From the NCBI GenBank assembly GCA_963850195.1, contig CAWKKD010000005.1, positions 2,046,001 to 2,110,000 of the forward strand: DNA of 64,000 nucleotides. The letters run 5' to 3'. The position numbers were made by a program, and so were the translations under genes. The notes beneath the pieces are model-generated. The model was not told the DNA's origin. It saw only the letters and a list, made by a program, of their open reading frames with translations, and did not search any database. Source of the stretch: Actinoallomurus sp963850195 (GTDB lineage: Bacteria > Actinomycetota > Actinomycetes > Streptosporangiales > Streptosporangiaceae). Position 1 is the first letter of the stretch. Each line of letters opens with the position of its first letter. This document shows positions 1 through 7,761 of this stretch, piece after piece.

Positions 1-497
1 CCCGGCAGGCGCCGGTTCAGTTCGTTCAGCGTGGCCCTGGAGATGGCGTGCACGGGGCCGCTGTCGGCGTAGCCGGTGGTTCCGGGCGTCCGGCCGACGG
101 TGACCCTCTTGTGTTCCGGCGGCACCCGCACCAGCCGGCTCTCCGTGCCGAGCACCGACGACAGCCACGCGGCGGGCGCCTCGCCCTGATCGATACCTCG
201 GTACGTCGTGCCGAACAGGTCCAGCTCCTGGCGGGGAGCGTCCAGATCGACCGCGATCTCCAGGTCGTCGACTCCGGGCGCACGGAGCGTGAGCCGTTCG
301 CCGCCGCGGTCGATGCCGGGCCGTACGAGCGCCAGCCGCGGGTGTCGTCCCTGGCTACGGGCCGCTCCGTCGCTGCCGACCACCACGAAACCGCGGTCGT
401 GCGCCAGCCCGGCGTCGGTCAGCACCATCGCGCTCAGTGACACACCCGCGCAGCCCTTGACCGGATACGAGATCAGCTCGCTGATCACCGCCGTCAT
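1..497 (-). CDS. MOSC domain-containing protein, N-terminal part (cut by window edge)
   Basis: Reading the minus strand from the ATG at 497 gives an open frame that leaves the window after 165 codons. The first residues (ISELISYPVKGCAGVS) followed by LTDAGLAHDRGFVVV match the MOSC N-terminal beta-barrel domain, which precedes the molybdenum-cofactor sulfurase C-terminal (MOSC) domain in YcbX/mARC-like proteins. Such proteins bind molybdenum cofactor and work in N-hydroxylated substrate reduction or sulfur transfer. The catalytic MOSC domain lies outside the window, so its cysteine cannot be checked. The start is preceded by GGAGGGCGAGACG. It is separated from the whiB7 unit by a hairpin at 622-646. 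Family assignment is good; exact activity is unknown. Confidence 0.75.
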   Translation of the reverse strand, partial: MTAVISELISYPVKGCAGVSLSAMVLTDAGLAHDRGFVVVGSDGAARSQGRHPRLALVRPGIDRGGERLTLRAPGVDDLEIAVDLDAPRQELDLFGTTYRGIDQGEAPAAWLSSVLGTESRLVRVPPEHKRVTVGRTPGTTGYADSGPVHAISRATLNELNRRLP

Positions 498-621
498 CGT
501 CTCGCCCTCCGTCGCGTCGCCTACGAGCCGCGACGCTACGGGGGTCTCCGGATGTGACGCCAGAGACGACGGCAATATCTGACACCGATTTGTCAGGTTC
601 GAATAACACGGAAATGCGTGA

Positions 622-646
622 GCCCCCGGCCGGATCGGCCGGGGGC
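622..646 (-). terminator. Hairpin, probable terminator of the whiB7 unit
   Basis: Two perfect 11-base GC-rich arms (622-632 and 636-646) with a 3-base loop lie 43 bases past the stop of the 39-codon ORF. There is no clear U-run, so this is an L-shaped actinobacterial terminator candidate rather than a textbook one. Confidence 0.45.
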
Positions 647-689
647 CACTCATCACTCGGTGGGGGCGAAGGGTGGTCCTTCCCGCTCC

Positions 690-809
690 TCAGAGACGGG
701 CCGCTCCACACTCGGCCTCGCGTATTCGCTCCTGGGACAGTTCAATGCTGAGCAAGCTCATCTTCTGCTCTCTCTCGATGTACACGTCGCCGGTCGGGAA
801 GTCGGTCAT
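690..809 (-). CDS. Small 39-aa protein translationally coupled to whiB7
   Basis: The ATG (807-809) overlaps the whiB7 stop TGA (806-808) as ATGA, the usual arrangement for translational coupling. The product begins MTDFPTGDVYIEREQ, continues KMSLLSIELSQERIREAE and ends CGAARL. It is charged, probably helical, has no signal or membrane segment, and carries a single cysteine. Codon choice stays GC-rich at third positions apart from a few codons. I do not recognise a named family. Similar short helical peptides (SLLSxELxxxRIxE) occur in actinobacteria in my memory, but I cannot verify homology here. Being in the whiB7 transcript and coupled to it, it should be made whenever WhiB7 is. It could instead be a chance ORF in the 3' region; the ATGA overlap and length argue against that. 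Confidence 0.55.
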   Translation of the reverse strand: MTDFPTGDVYIEREQKMSLLSIELSQERIREAECGAARL

Positions 810-1087
810 GCCGCCACCTCGGTGGCGTCCTTCCGCGGACGGCCACGCGGCCGCTTGCGGGGGACGACGACTCCGCGGATGAAGAGCTCCCCGCCCCAGA
901 CACCCCACGGCTCGCGCCGCTCGACGGCACCGGCGAGGCACGCGCGCCTCATCGGGCAGTCGGCGCAGAGCGCCTTGGCAAGCTCGACGTCCTGGGGCGA
1001 CTCGGCGAAGAAAAAGTCGGGTTCGTTCCGGCAGGGAAGATCCAGGTTCTCGCTGATCGCGGTAAGCGCGAGGCCCAAGGTCTCCAC
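806..1087 (-). CDS. whiB7: WhiB7-family transcriptional regulator (antibiotic-stress activator)
   Basis: The GTG start at 1087 gives 93 aa, close to the 92 aa of the tuberculosis protein. Four cysteines at about 19, 41, 44 and 50 (spacing C-x21-C-x2-C-x5-C) are the Wbl iron-sulfur ligands. EPWGVWGGE is the sigma-factor-binding turn of this family, and the C-terminal KRPRGRPRK is the AT-hook specific to WhiB7. WhiB7 binds the housekeeping sigma factor and AT-rich DNA just upstream of the -35 element, and induces resistance genes when translation is inhibited. Upstream lie a self-type promoter (1560-1598), an upstream ORF (1189-1494) and a terminator (1131-1171), so expression is probably attenuated. 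A small ORF overlaps its stop. Confidence 0.95.
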   Translation of the reverse strand: METLGLALTAISENLDLPCRNEPDFFFAESPQDVELAKALCADCPMRRACLAGAVERREPWGVWGGELFIRGVVVPRKRPRGRPRKDATEVAA

Positions 1088-1130
1088 CCCTTTCCTGGTT
1101 TGGTCTTGTTGGCGCTGTCGGTGTTCCGGC

Positions 1131-1171
1131 CAAACAAAAAGGCCGCGGTTCCCGGGTCGGGATCCGCGGCC
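1131..1171 (-). terminator. Attenuator-like intrinsic terminator in the whiB7 leader
   Basis: On the minus strand GGCCGCGG (1171-1164) pairs with CCGCGGCC (1148-1141). Inside, TCCCG-type arms extend the stem around a 3-base loop, followed at once by TTTTTGTTTG. It lies 17 bases beyond the stop of the upstream ORF and 44 bases before the whiB7 start. A competing small hairpin (GGCC-TCCA-GGCC, 1179-1168) would use its 5' arm. This is the element expected for uORF-controlled premature termination of whiB7. Confidence 0.85.
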
Positions 1172-1188
1172 TGGAGGCCTGGTCAGAG

Positions 1189-1494
1189 CTAATGCTCTGG
1201 TGGTCTCCAGGGGTGCGGACCCAGCAGGATGCGCTTGCTGGCGCCCTTGACCTGGGCATTCGTCTGGATAGCCGAGGACATGGCAAGGACGTGCTGTTCC
1301 ACTCGCAGATCCACGCCGGCCGGCCGTCCACGCCCGATTTCGGCGGGCGCGTAGCGGACACACTCGGTAAGCGGCAGAGGTGTGGTGGACATGGCGGTGC
1401 CATCGAAAGGACCAAAGGCGGCGCCACACGGAGGCAGCACGACCGGACGCGGGTAGCCGGCAATCCAGGTCGTCAGAGTCGTTGTGCTTCTCAC
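1189..1494 (-). CDS. whiB7 upstream ORF (leader peptide)
   Basis: The frame is open from an ATG at 1515, but the GTG at 1494 has the better ribosome site (AGAGGTGG, about 9 bases upstream) and gives 101 aa. The frame runs through TTTLTTWIAGYPRP, CGAAFGPFDGTA and ILLGPHPWRPPEH and stops at 1189, with the stop inside a small hairpin CAGAGC-ATTA-GCTCTG. A shorter 30-aa version starting at the ATG at 1281 is also possible. Ribosome stalling on a whiB7/wblC upstream ORF is known to prevent formation of the following terminator. Position between promoter and terminator supports that role here. The length and the exact start are uncertain, and nothing suggests a function for the peptide itself. Confidence 0.65.
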   Translation of the reverse strand: MRSTTTLTTWIAGYPRPVVLPPCGAAFGPFDGTAMSTTPLPLTECVRYAPAEIGRGRPAGVDLRVEQHVLAMSSAIQTNAQVKGASKRILLGPHPWRPPEH

Positions 1495-1521
1495 CGGATC
1501 GCCACCACCTCTCATGTCCCG

Positions 1522-1543
1522 ACGGCTCCCCGGACGGAGCCGT
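1522..1543 (-). promoter_or_regulatory. Leader hairpin 5' of the whiB7 upstream ORF
   Basis: Perfect 8-base arms (ACGGCTCC / GGAGCCGT) with a 6-base loop lie between the predicted transcription start and the upstream ORF. With no U-run it is unlikely to be a terminator. It could stabilise the leader RNA or shape access to the uORF start. Confidence 0.4.
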
Positions 1544-1559
1544 TCATGTGCTCGCGAGA

Positions 1560-1598
1560 AGCGTACGATCGCCCCCCTGATGGGGGCAACGTATTTTT
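1560..1598 (-). promoter_or_regulatory. whiB7 promoter with AT-rich WhiB7 box
   Basis: On the minus strand AAAAATAC (1598-1591) is followed one base later by -35 TTGCCC (1589-1584), an 18-base spacer and -10 TACGCT (1565-1560). An A/T stretch directly upstream of a sigma-A -35 is the signature of WhiB7-activated promoters, including its own. The promoter begins 14 bases past the stop of the RNA methyltransferase gene, so whiB7 has its own start. Confidence 0.8.
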
Positions 1599-1611
1599 CA
1601 CCTGCGATTTC

Positions 1612-2430
1612 TTATTTCTCCGCGCGTTGTCTCGCGGACTCGTAAAGAAGCACCGTCGCGGCGGACGCGGCGTTGAGCGAACTCGCCGCCCCGCCGATGG
1701 GGATGCGGACCACGTCGTCGCAGGCCTCGAGCCATGCGGCGCTCATGCCGCGCGTCTCGTTGCCGATCACGATCATGGTCGGGCCGCGCAGATCGTGCTC
1801 GCCGACGACTCGAGATCCGGTCTCATCAGTGCCGATGATCCGGATGCCCGATTCGCGGGCCCAGTCGATGACGGGCCGGGGCCCGTGGGCGCGTACGACG
1901 GGAAGGGCGAACAGCGACCCGGTCGTGGCGCGTACGGCCTTGGGGTCATAGACGTCCGCGGCATGCCCGGTCACGATCACGCCGGAGGCGCCGAAGGCGT
2001 CGGCGGAGCGTACGACGGTGCCGATGTTGCCCGGGTCGGTCGGCCGGTCGAAGACCACGACAGGCCGGTCGGACGGGGTGATGCGGGACAGCTCGTCGGG
2101 CCGCAACGCCGCCACCGCGACGACCTCGGCGTCGTCCTTGCCGGCGAGCTCGGCCAGCAGCTCGGCGTCCATCTCTACGCGCTCGGCGGACGTCTCGTCC
2201 AGCAGTTCCTCGGCCCACGAGGAGAGCCTGCGGCCGCCGGCGTACAGGAGGGCGTTGATCGGCCAGCCGTGCCCGACCGCGAGCGTGATCGGCCGGACGC
2301 CCTGGACCAGGAACTCCCCCGCGCGCAGCCGCTTCGTGCGGTTGGTGAGGAGCGCCTCCCACTGCTGGAAGCGCGCGTTGCGCGTGCCGACGCGCGTCGG
2401 CCGTACCCGGGACCGCGGTGGTCCGCTCAC
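1612..2430 (-). CDS. TrmH/SpoU-family RNA 2'-O-methyltransferase
   Basis: This 272-aa protein transfers a methyl group from SAM to a ribose 2'-hydroxyl in rRNA or tRNA. The C-terminal SPOUT domain shows the three family motifs: FDRPTDPGNIGTVVRSADAFG (asparagine and arginine of motif 1), MIVIGNETRGMS (motif 2) and VRIPIGGAASSLNAASA (motif 3, knot). The N-terminal 90 residues form the L30e-like RNA-binding part (NRTKRLRAGEFLVQG). The GTG start at 2430 overlaps the tesB stop as GTGA, so the two are coupled; in-frame sequence upstream lies inside tesB. Target nucleotide cannot be read from sequence. Length fits stand-alone SpoU enzymes. Confidence 0.88.
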   Translation of the reverse strand: MSGPPRSRVRPTRVGTRNARFQQWEALLTNRTKRLRAGEFLVQGVRPITLAVGHGWPINALLYAGGRRLSSWAEELLDETSAERVEMDAELLAELAGKDDAEVVAVAALRPDELSRITPSDRPVVVFDRPTDPGNIGTVVRSADAFGASGVIVTGHAADVYDPKAVRATTGSLFALPVVRAHGPRPVIDWARESGIRIIGTDETGSRVVGEHDLRGPTMIVIGNETRGMSAAWLEACDDVVRIPIGGAASSLNAASAATVLLYESARQRAEK

Positions 2431-3305
2431 GCGTCCGAGCCGCCGTCGCGGAGGGTGGTGCGCACCAGGCCCTCCTGGACGACCGAGACGACCAGCTCGC
2501 CCTCCCGGGTGAAGACCTGGCCGCGCGCCAGGCCGCGGGCGCCCGAGGCGGTCGGGGTGTCCTGGGCGTACAGCAGCCACTTGTCGGCGCGGAACGGGCG
2601 GTGGAACCACATGGCGTGATCGAGGCTGGCGCCCATGGTCTTCTTGTCGCCCCAGGCCAGGCCCTGGTTGAGCAGGACGGTGTCCAGCAGCGTCATGTCG
2701 GAGGCGTAGGTCATCAGGCACACGTGGAGCAGCGGGTCGTCGGGCAGCTCGCCGTCGACGCGCAGCCAGACCTTCGACTCCGGGCCGACCAGCTCGGGGT
2801 CGCGGGCGGCCTCCCAGGTGAGCGGGGTGACGTGGCGCAGGTCGACGGGGCGCTTGCGCATGAAGTCGTTCTCGAGCGGGCCGAAGATCGCCTCGAGGCG
2901 CTCGCGGAAGGTCGGCAGGCCCTCCGGCCCGGGGACCTCCGGCATCGGCGCCTGGTGCTCCGGGCCCTCCTCGAAGATCTGGAACGACGCCGACAACGTG
3001 AAGATGATCTTGCCGTGCTGGATGGCCGAGACCCGGCGCGTGGTGAAGGACCGGCCGTCGCGTACGCGGTCGACGGTGTAGACGAGCGGCACGCTCGGGT
3101 CGCCGGGCCGGATGAAGTAGGCGTGCAGTGAGTGGACGTGCCGGTCGTCGGGGACGGTGCGGCCCGCGGCGACGAGCGCCTGCCCGGCGACCTGCCCGCC
3201 GAACACGCGCTGCTGGCGTTCTTCGGGGCTGCGCCCGCGGAAGATGTTGACCTCGATCTGCTCCAGGTCGAGCAGGTCGAGCAGCTCCTTCAACGCGGCG
3301 TTCAT
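2427..3305 (-). CDS. tesB: Acyl-CoA thioesterase II
   Basis: This 292-aa double hot-dog enzyme hydrolyses medium- to long-chain acyl-CoA to fatty acid and CoA in the cytosol. RVFGGQVAGQALVAA and VHSLHAYFIRPGD in the first hot dog, and LMTYASDMTLLDT plus SLDHAMWFHRPFR in the second, are standard TesB signatures. The Asp of SDMTLLDT and the downstream Ser/Thr/Gln region form the active site in the E. coli enzyme. The ATG at 3305 matches the usual N-terminus (LLDLLDLEQIE). The gene is coupled to the downstream methyltransferase by a GTGA overlap. It probably forms a transcription unit with uvrD2, whose stop is 39 bases upstream. Confidence 0.93.
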   Translation of the reverse strand: MNAALKELLDLLDLEQIEVNIFRGRSPEERQQRVFGGQVAGQALVAAGRTVPDDRHVHSLHAYFIRPGDPSVPLVYTVDRVRDGRSFTTRRVSAIQHGKIIFTLSASFQIFEEGPEHQAPMPEVPGPEGLPTFRERLEAIFGPLENDFMRKRPVDLRHVTPLTWEAARDPELVGPESKVWLRVDGELPDDPLLHVCLMTYASDMTLLDTVLLNQGLAWGDKKTMGASLDHAMWFHRPFRADKWLLYAQDTPTASGARGLARGQVFTREGELVVSVVQEGLVRTTLRDGGSDA

Positions 3306-3344
3306 CTGTCGTCCTCTACTCCAACGGCCCAGTCATGTGCCGTA

Positions 3345-5438
3345 TCAGTCAACCAGGTCGGTATCGGCGGGAAGCGCCTCGCCCCGGCACAGTGCCAGCA
3401 CCGCGGAGCCGTAGCGCTCGAGCTTGACGGCGCCGACGCCGGGGATGGCGGCCAGCTCGGACTCCGACCTCGGTTCGCGCTCGGCGATGGCCTGGAGGGT
3501 GGCGTCGGTGAACACGACGTAGGTAGGGACCTTCTGCTCCTTGGACGTGACGACGCGCCAGTCCTTGATGCGGGACAGCAGCTCCTCGTCGAAGTCGGAC
3601 GGGCAGGTCTCGCAGCGTCCCAGCTTGCGCTCGATCGCGGCGGTCAGCATGCGTCCGCAGACGCGGCACGGCTGCGGCCCCTGCGCGCCGGGCTTGCGCT
3701 TGGTGCGGTCGACGCGCGGCGGCCCTGCGCTCTGCGGGGCGAGGCCGTCGAGGAAGCGGGACCGGCGGCGGCCCTTGCGCCCGCCGGGCGAGCGGGCCAG
3801 CGCCCACGACAGGCCCAGGTGCTCGCGGGCCCGCGTGACGCCGACGTAGAGCAGCCGGCGCTCCTCCTCGATCTGCTCCGGGCTCTTCTCCGCGTAGATG
3901 ATCGGCAGGGTGCCCTCGACGAGGCCGGCGAGGAAGACGGAGGTCCACTCCAAGCCCTTGGCGGTGTGGAGGGTGGCGAGCGTCACACCCTCGAGCGTGG
4001 GCGCGTGCTGGGCGCCGGCCCGCTCCTCCAGCTCGGCGACGAACTCGGCCAGCCCGGCCTTCGGCCGCTCGGCGGCGACGTCCTCGGCGAGCTGGGCGAG
4101 GGCCGCGAGCGACTCCCAACGCTCGCGTGCGGCGCCACGGCCGTCGGGCGCCTTGTCGGCGAGGCCCGCGCCGGTCAGCACGTCGCGTACGGCGCGTACG
4201 AGCGGCTCGCCCTGGCCCGCGGAGCGCGCGGCGCCGCGCAGCAGCATCACCGCCTGGCGCACTTCGGAGCGTTCGAAGAACCGCTCGGCACCCTTCACGA
4301 CGTAGGGGACGCCGGCGTCGGCGAAGGCCTGTTCGTACGGCTCCGACTGGGCGTTGATCCGGAACAGCACGGCGATCTCGCGGGCCGGTACGCCCTCGTC
4401 GAGGAGGTCGCGGATGCGCTTGGCGACGCCCTCGGCCTCGGCGACCTCGTCGTCGTACTCGGTGAAGGTCGGCTCGGGCCCGTCGGAGCGCTGGGCGACC
4501 AGCTCGAGCCGGTGCCGCCGGGTCTCGCCCCTGGCCTGCGCGAGCACCCCGTTGGCCAGGCGTACGACCTGGGGCGTCGAGCGGTAGTCGCGGACGAGTT
4601 TCACGACCGTGGCGTCGGGGTGCTCGAGGGTGAAATCGAGGAGGTAGCCGGGGCTGGCACCGGTGAAGGAGTAGATCGTCTGGTTGGGGTCGCCGACGAC
4701 GCAGAGGTCGTGGCGCTCGCCGAGCCACGTGTCGAGCAGGAGCTTCTGCAGGGGGTTGACGTCCTGATATTCGTCGACGACGAAGTGGCGGTACTGGTCG
4801 CGGAACTGGTTCGCGATCTCCTGATTCTCGGTGAAGATCGCGGCGGTCAGCTCGAGCATGCCCTCGAAGTCGAGGAGGTTGCGGTCGCGGCGCAGCTGCT
4901 CGTAGCCCTCATAGAGCCGGGCCATGTCTGCGGCCTCGACCGGCGGGGTGCGGCCTGCCTTGACGGCCGAGACGGGGTACTCCTCGGGGCGGGTCTGGGT
5001 GACCTTGGCCCACTCGACCTCGGCGGCGGCGTCGCGCAGCTCGGTGCGCCCGAGCGACAGCCGGCAGACCCGCGCGGCCTCGGCGACCAGGCCGAGCTTG
5101 GAGTCGACGAGGCGCGGCGGCTCACCACCGATGACCTTGGGCCAGAAGTAGTTCAGCTGCTTGAAGGCCGCCGCGTGGAAGGTCCGGGCCTGGACCCCCG
5201 GGGCGCCGAGCTCCCGCAGCCGGCCGCGCAGCTCGCCGGCCGCGCGGGTGGTGAACGTCACGGCCAGCACGCGCTGCGGCGAGACCACGCCGCTGAGCAC
5301 CGCGTACGCGATCCGGTGCGTGATCGCCCGCGTCTTTCCGGTGCCCGCGCCGGCCAGCACGCACACCGGGCCGCGTATCGCCTCGGCGACCTCACGCTGC
5401 TCGGGATCGAGTCCGGCGAGGATCTCATCCGCCCCCAT
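3345..5438 (-). CDS. uvrD2: ATP-dependent DNA helicase UvrD2 (UvrD core plus HRDC)
   Basis: A superfamily 1A 3'-5' helicase of 697 aa. GAGTGKTRA is the Walker A motif, VVDEYQDV motif II, GDPNQTIYSFTGA motif III, and GVTRAREHLGLSW the C-terminal core motif VI. After the motor comes a tetracysteine segment (CRVCG...CETC) and a C-terminal HRDC domain (about 620-690), the arrangement of mycobacterial UvrD2, which is essential there. The ATG at 5438 follows GGAAGGAGGGG at good spacing; an in-frame GTG at 5453 lacks such a site. The gene is divergent from mycoredoxin, as a neighbouring pair that I recall from tuberculosis (Rv3198c/Rv3198A). The likely role is genome maintenance during replication. 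Confidence 0.93.
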   Translation of the reverse strand: MGADEILAGLDPEQREVAEAIRGPVCVLAGAGTGKTRAITHRIAYAVLSGVVSPQRVLAVTFTTRAAGELRGRLRELGAPGVQARTFHAAAFKQLNYFWPKVIGGEPPRLVDSKLGLVAEAARVCRLSLGRTELRDAAAEVEWAKVTQTRPEEYPVSAVKAGRTPPVEAADMARLYEGYEQLRRDRNLLDFEGMLELTAAIFTENQEIANQFRDQYRHFVVDEYQDVNPLQKLLLDTWLGERHDLCVVGDPNQTIYSFTGASPGYLLDFTLEHPDATVVKLVRDYRSTPQVVRLANGVLAQARGETRRHRLELVAQRSDGPEPTFTEYDDEVAEAEGVAKRIRDLLDEGVPAREIAVLFRINAQSEPYEQAFADAGVPYVVKGAERFFERSEVRQAVMLLRGAARSAGQGEPLVRAVRDVLTGAGLADKAPDGRGAARERWESLAALAQLAEDVAAERPKAGLAEFVAELEERAGAQHAPTLEGVTLATLHTAKGLEWTSVFLAGLVEGTLPIIYAEKSPEQIEEERRLLYVGVTRAREHLGLSWALARSPGGRKGRRRSRFLDGLAPQSAGPPRVDRTKRKPGAQGPQPCRVCGRMLTAAIERKLGRCETCPSDFDEELLSRIKDWRVVTSKEQKVPTYVVFTDATLQAIAEREPRSESELAAIPGVGAVKLERYGSAVLALCRGEALPADTDLVD

Positions 5439-5514
5439 CGCCCCTCCTTCCACAGATCGCTCATCCTCTCAGGAGGATCGGACGATCGCGCCCTGACCCG
5501 GCCAGGCGCGCACG

Positions 5515-5540
5515 GGAATGCCCACGGGACACGGGATGTT
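5515..5540 (+). promoter_or_regulatory. SigR/SigH-type thiol-stress promoter of mycoredoxin
   Basis: GGAAT (5515-5519, preceded by G), exactly 18 bases, then GTT (5538-5540, followed by G) is the actinobacterial SigR consensus for disulfide-stress promoters. It sits 40 bases upstream of the mycoredoxin ATG, which is a plausible regulon member. Confidence 0.75.
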
Positions 5541-5579
5541 GAGCCTGCTGATCTGTCCGACGAAGACCTGGGGAGAGTC

Positions 5580-5843
5580 ATGACCGCGCCTACGACGGGT
5601 CAGCTGACGATGTACACCACGACGTGGTGTGGCTTCTGCCGCCGGCTGAAGAGCCAGCTGTCCCGCGACGGCATCGAGATGGTCGAGATCGACATCGAGC
5701 GCGACCCCGCCGCGGCCGCGTTCGTCGAGAACGTCAACGGCGGCAACCAGACCGTCCCGGTCGTGGTCTTCCCCGATGGCACCGCCGTGACCAACCCGAC
5801 CGCCAAGGATGTCAAGGCGCGCCTCGCCGCATCGCCGAACTGA
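5580..5843 (+). CDS. mrx1: Mycoredoxin (glutaredoxin-like)
   Basis: An 87-aa glutaredoxin-fold protein. The redox motif is W-C-G-F-C at residues 16-20, where mycoredoxins have CGYC or CGFC, followed by the conserved TVPVVVFPDGT (cis-proline) and the C-terminal helix NPTAKDVKARL. It reduces mycothiol-mixed disulfides on proteins with electrons from mycothiol and mycothiol disulfide reductase. The ATG overlaps GAGTC without a strong ribosome site except GGGGAGAG at about 8 bases. A SigR-type promoter lies just upstream, and uvrD2 is divergent. It points to a mycothiol-producing actinomycete. Confidence 0.93.
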   Translation: MTAPTTGQLTMYTTTWCGFCRRLKSQLSRDGIEMVEIDIERDPAAAAFVENVNGGNQTVPVVVFPDGTAVTNPTAKDVKARLAASPN

Positions 5844-5895
5844 CCGCGGGTAACGGGCCGCCAATGCCCTGACCGGCCGCGCGTTACACTGGGTT

Positions 5896-7761
5896 ATGCG
5901 CGCGCGGCTGTTCATGATGCTTCAGCGGCCAACCCGCCCGCCCGTCGCGATGGGGATCGCGGCGGCGATCGTGTGCATCCTGCTCGAGACCCTCCTGGCG
6001 TTCGGTCTCAAGCGAATCACCCCTGTGCACTCGCTGGACATCGTCTACATCTTCGGAATCGTGGCAATCGCCTCGATCTGGGGCCTCTGGCTCGGGCTCG
6101 GCGTCGCCGTCGCCAGCATGTTCGCGTTCGACTACTTCCTCATCCCTCCGGTGTGGAGCCTGACTCCGACGAAGGGTGAGGACTGGGCGGTGCTGTCGGT
6201 CTACCTGGCCATCGCGCTGCTGGCGAGCCTGATCTCCCGGTTGGCCCGGTCGCTGGCGACCGAGGCCGAGGCGCGTACGGAGTCCGATCTCACCGCCGAG
6301 GTGGCGCGCCTCATGCTGCGCGCGCCGGACCTGCGGACCGCGCTGCCCTCGGCCGGCCGCCAGCTCGCCCGGGTCCTCAGGCTGCCGTCCGCCGCGATCG
6401 AGCTCGGGTCGGAGACCGACGAGAGCCGATACGTGGTGTTCCCGCTGCAGGGAGAGCGGCGTCCGAAGGGCACCCTCGTCGTACCCTCCGACCTGCCCAG
6501 GCCGGTCCTGCGGCGCCTGCGGGAGCGCGTGGTGCCCTCGCTGGAGGTGCTGCTGGAGGCTGCGCGTGACCGCGAGGCCACCGCGGACGCCCTCAAGGCC
6601 AGCCGCGACAAGCTGCGGCGGATCGCCGAGGAGCAGGCCGCGCTACGCCGCCTGGCGACGCTCGTCGCGCACGGCGTGCCGCCGGTCGAGGTCTTCGACG
6701 CCGTCGCACGCGAGCTCGGGCGGTTCATGCGGGTACCGCACACCACCGTGATCCGGTACGAGTCGGACGAGACCGCGACCTCGGTCGGGGTATGGAACCA
6801 GGACACACAGCGCGCGACGCTGCCGCTCAACTCCCGGTGGCCGGTCGAGTACGGCAGCGTCGCCGAGTTGGTGTCGCGTACCGGCGCGGCGGGCCGGGTG
6901 AACCTCTACGAAGGGGCCGGGCAGTTCCTGACCCTGCTGCGCACCATCGGCCTGCACTCCGCGGTCGGGTGCCCGATCATCGTCGGCGGGCGGCTGTGGG
7001 GTGCGGTGGTCGCCTCCTCGACCTCGACCACGCCGTTGCCGCCCGACACCGAGGCCCGCATGACGTCCTTCACCGAGCTCGCGGCCGCGGCCGTCGCGAA
7101 CGCCGAGAACCACGCCGAGCTGATCGCCTCCCGCGCCCGCGTCGTCGCCGCCGCGGACGCGACGCGGCGGCTCATCGAGCGCGACCTGCACGACGGCACG
7201 CAGCAGCGCCTCGTGGCGCTGAAGATGGAGCTTCGGGCGATGGAGGCCACGGTGCCCGCCGAGATGGAGGAGCTGCGCGGACGGCTGTTCCACTCGGCGC
7301 AGTCGCTGGAGTCCGCCGTGGAGGACCTGCGGGAGATCTCCCGCGGCCTGCATCCGGCGATCCTGTCCCGAGGCGGGCTGCAACCGGCGCTCCGCGCGCT
7401 CGCCCGCCGTTGCCCCGTGCCGGTCGAGCTCGACCTGAAGATCGACCGCCGGCTGCCGGAGCGCGTCGAGGTCTCGATCTACTACATCGTGTCCGAGGCG
7501 CTGACGAACGCCGCCAAGCACGCGCAGGCGACCGTGGTCGCCGTCGACCTGGTCGCGGAGGAGACGGCCGTACGGCTCGCGATCCGCGACGACGGGGTCG
7601 GCGGCGCCGATCCGGGCCGGGGCGGCGGCCTGGTCAGCCTGAAGGACCGGGTCGAGACACTCGGCGGGCGGCTCCAGATCGTGAGCCCGCACGACCAGGG
7701 CACGTCGCTGCAGCTGGAGATCCCGTACGGCGGCCGGCCCGCCGTGTCATCGAGTCCGTGA
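5896..7761 (+). CDS. Sensor histidine kinase, DUF4118-GAF-HisKA_3-HATPase (orphan)
   Basis: This 621-aa membrane kinase has an N-terminal block of four hydrophobic helices (about 18-120) of the DUF4118 type seen in KdpD. It then has a linker coiled coil (about 210-250), a GAF domain (about 255-400) and a NarL-class transmitter. The phosphoacceptor is the His of RDLHDGTQQRLV, followed by LREISRGLHPAIL and an HATPase with EALTNAAKHAQA and DDGVGG boxes. No response regulator is adjacent. The transmitter closely resembles that of the kinase at 20937-22880, so partners may be shared. Its last 15 bases overlap the end of the convergent oxidoreductase gene. The stimulus is unknown; GAF implies a small ligand or redox cofactor. 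Confidence 0.9.
   Translation: MRARLFMMLQRPTRPPVAMGIAAAIVCILLETLLAFGLKRITPVHSLDIVYIFGIVAIASIWGLWLGLGVAVASMFAFDYFLIPPVWSLTPTKGEDWAVLSVYLAIALLASLISRLARSLATEAEARTESDLTAEVARLMLRAPDLRTALPSAGRQLARVLRLPSAAIELGSETDESRYVVFPLQGERRPKGTLVVPSDLPRPVLRRLRERVVPSLEVLLEAARDREATADALKASRDKLRRIAEEQAALRRLATLVAHGVPPVEVFDAVARELGRFMRVPHTTVIRYESDETATSVGVWNQDTQRATLPLNSRWPVEYGSVAELVSRTGAAGRVNLYEGAGQFLTLLRTIGLHSAVGCPIIVGGRLWGAVVASSTSTTPLPPDTEARMTSFTELAAAAVANAENHAELIASRARVVAAADATRRLIERDLHDGTQQRLVALKMELRAMEATVPAEMEELRGRLFHSAQSLESAVEDLREISRGLHPAILSRGGLQPALRALARRCPVPVELDLKIDRRLPERVEVSIYYIVSEALTNAAKHAQATVVAVDLVAEETAVRLAIRDDGVGGADPGRGGGLVSLKDRVETLGGRLQIVSPHDQGTSLQLEIPYGGRPAVSSSP

Noticed and set aside
3132..5843. A 903-codon plus-strand frame across uvrD2
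   Set aside because: It is the antisense of uvrD2 fused in frame to mycoredoxin, an effect of high GC; only the last 87 codons are real.
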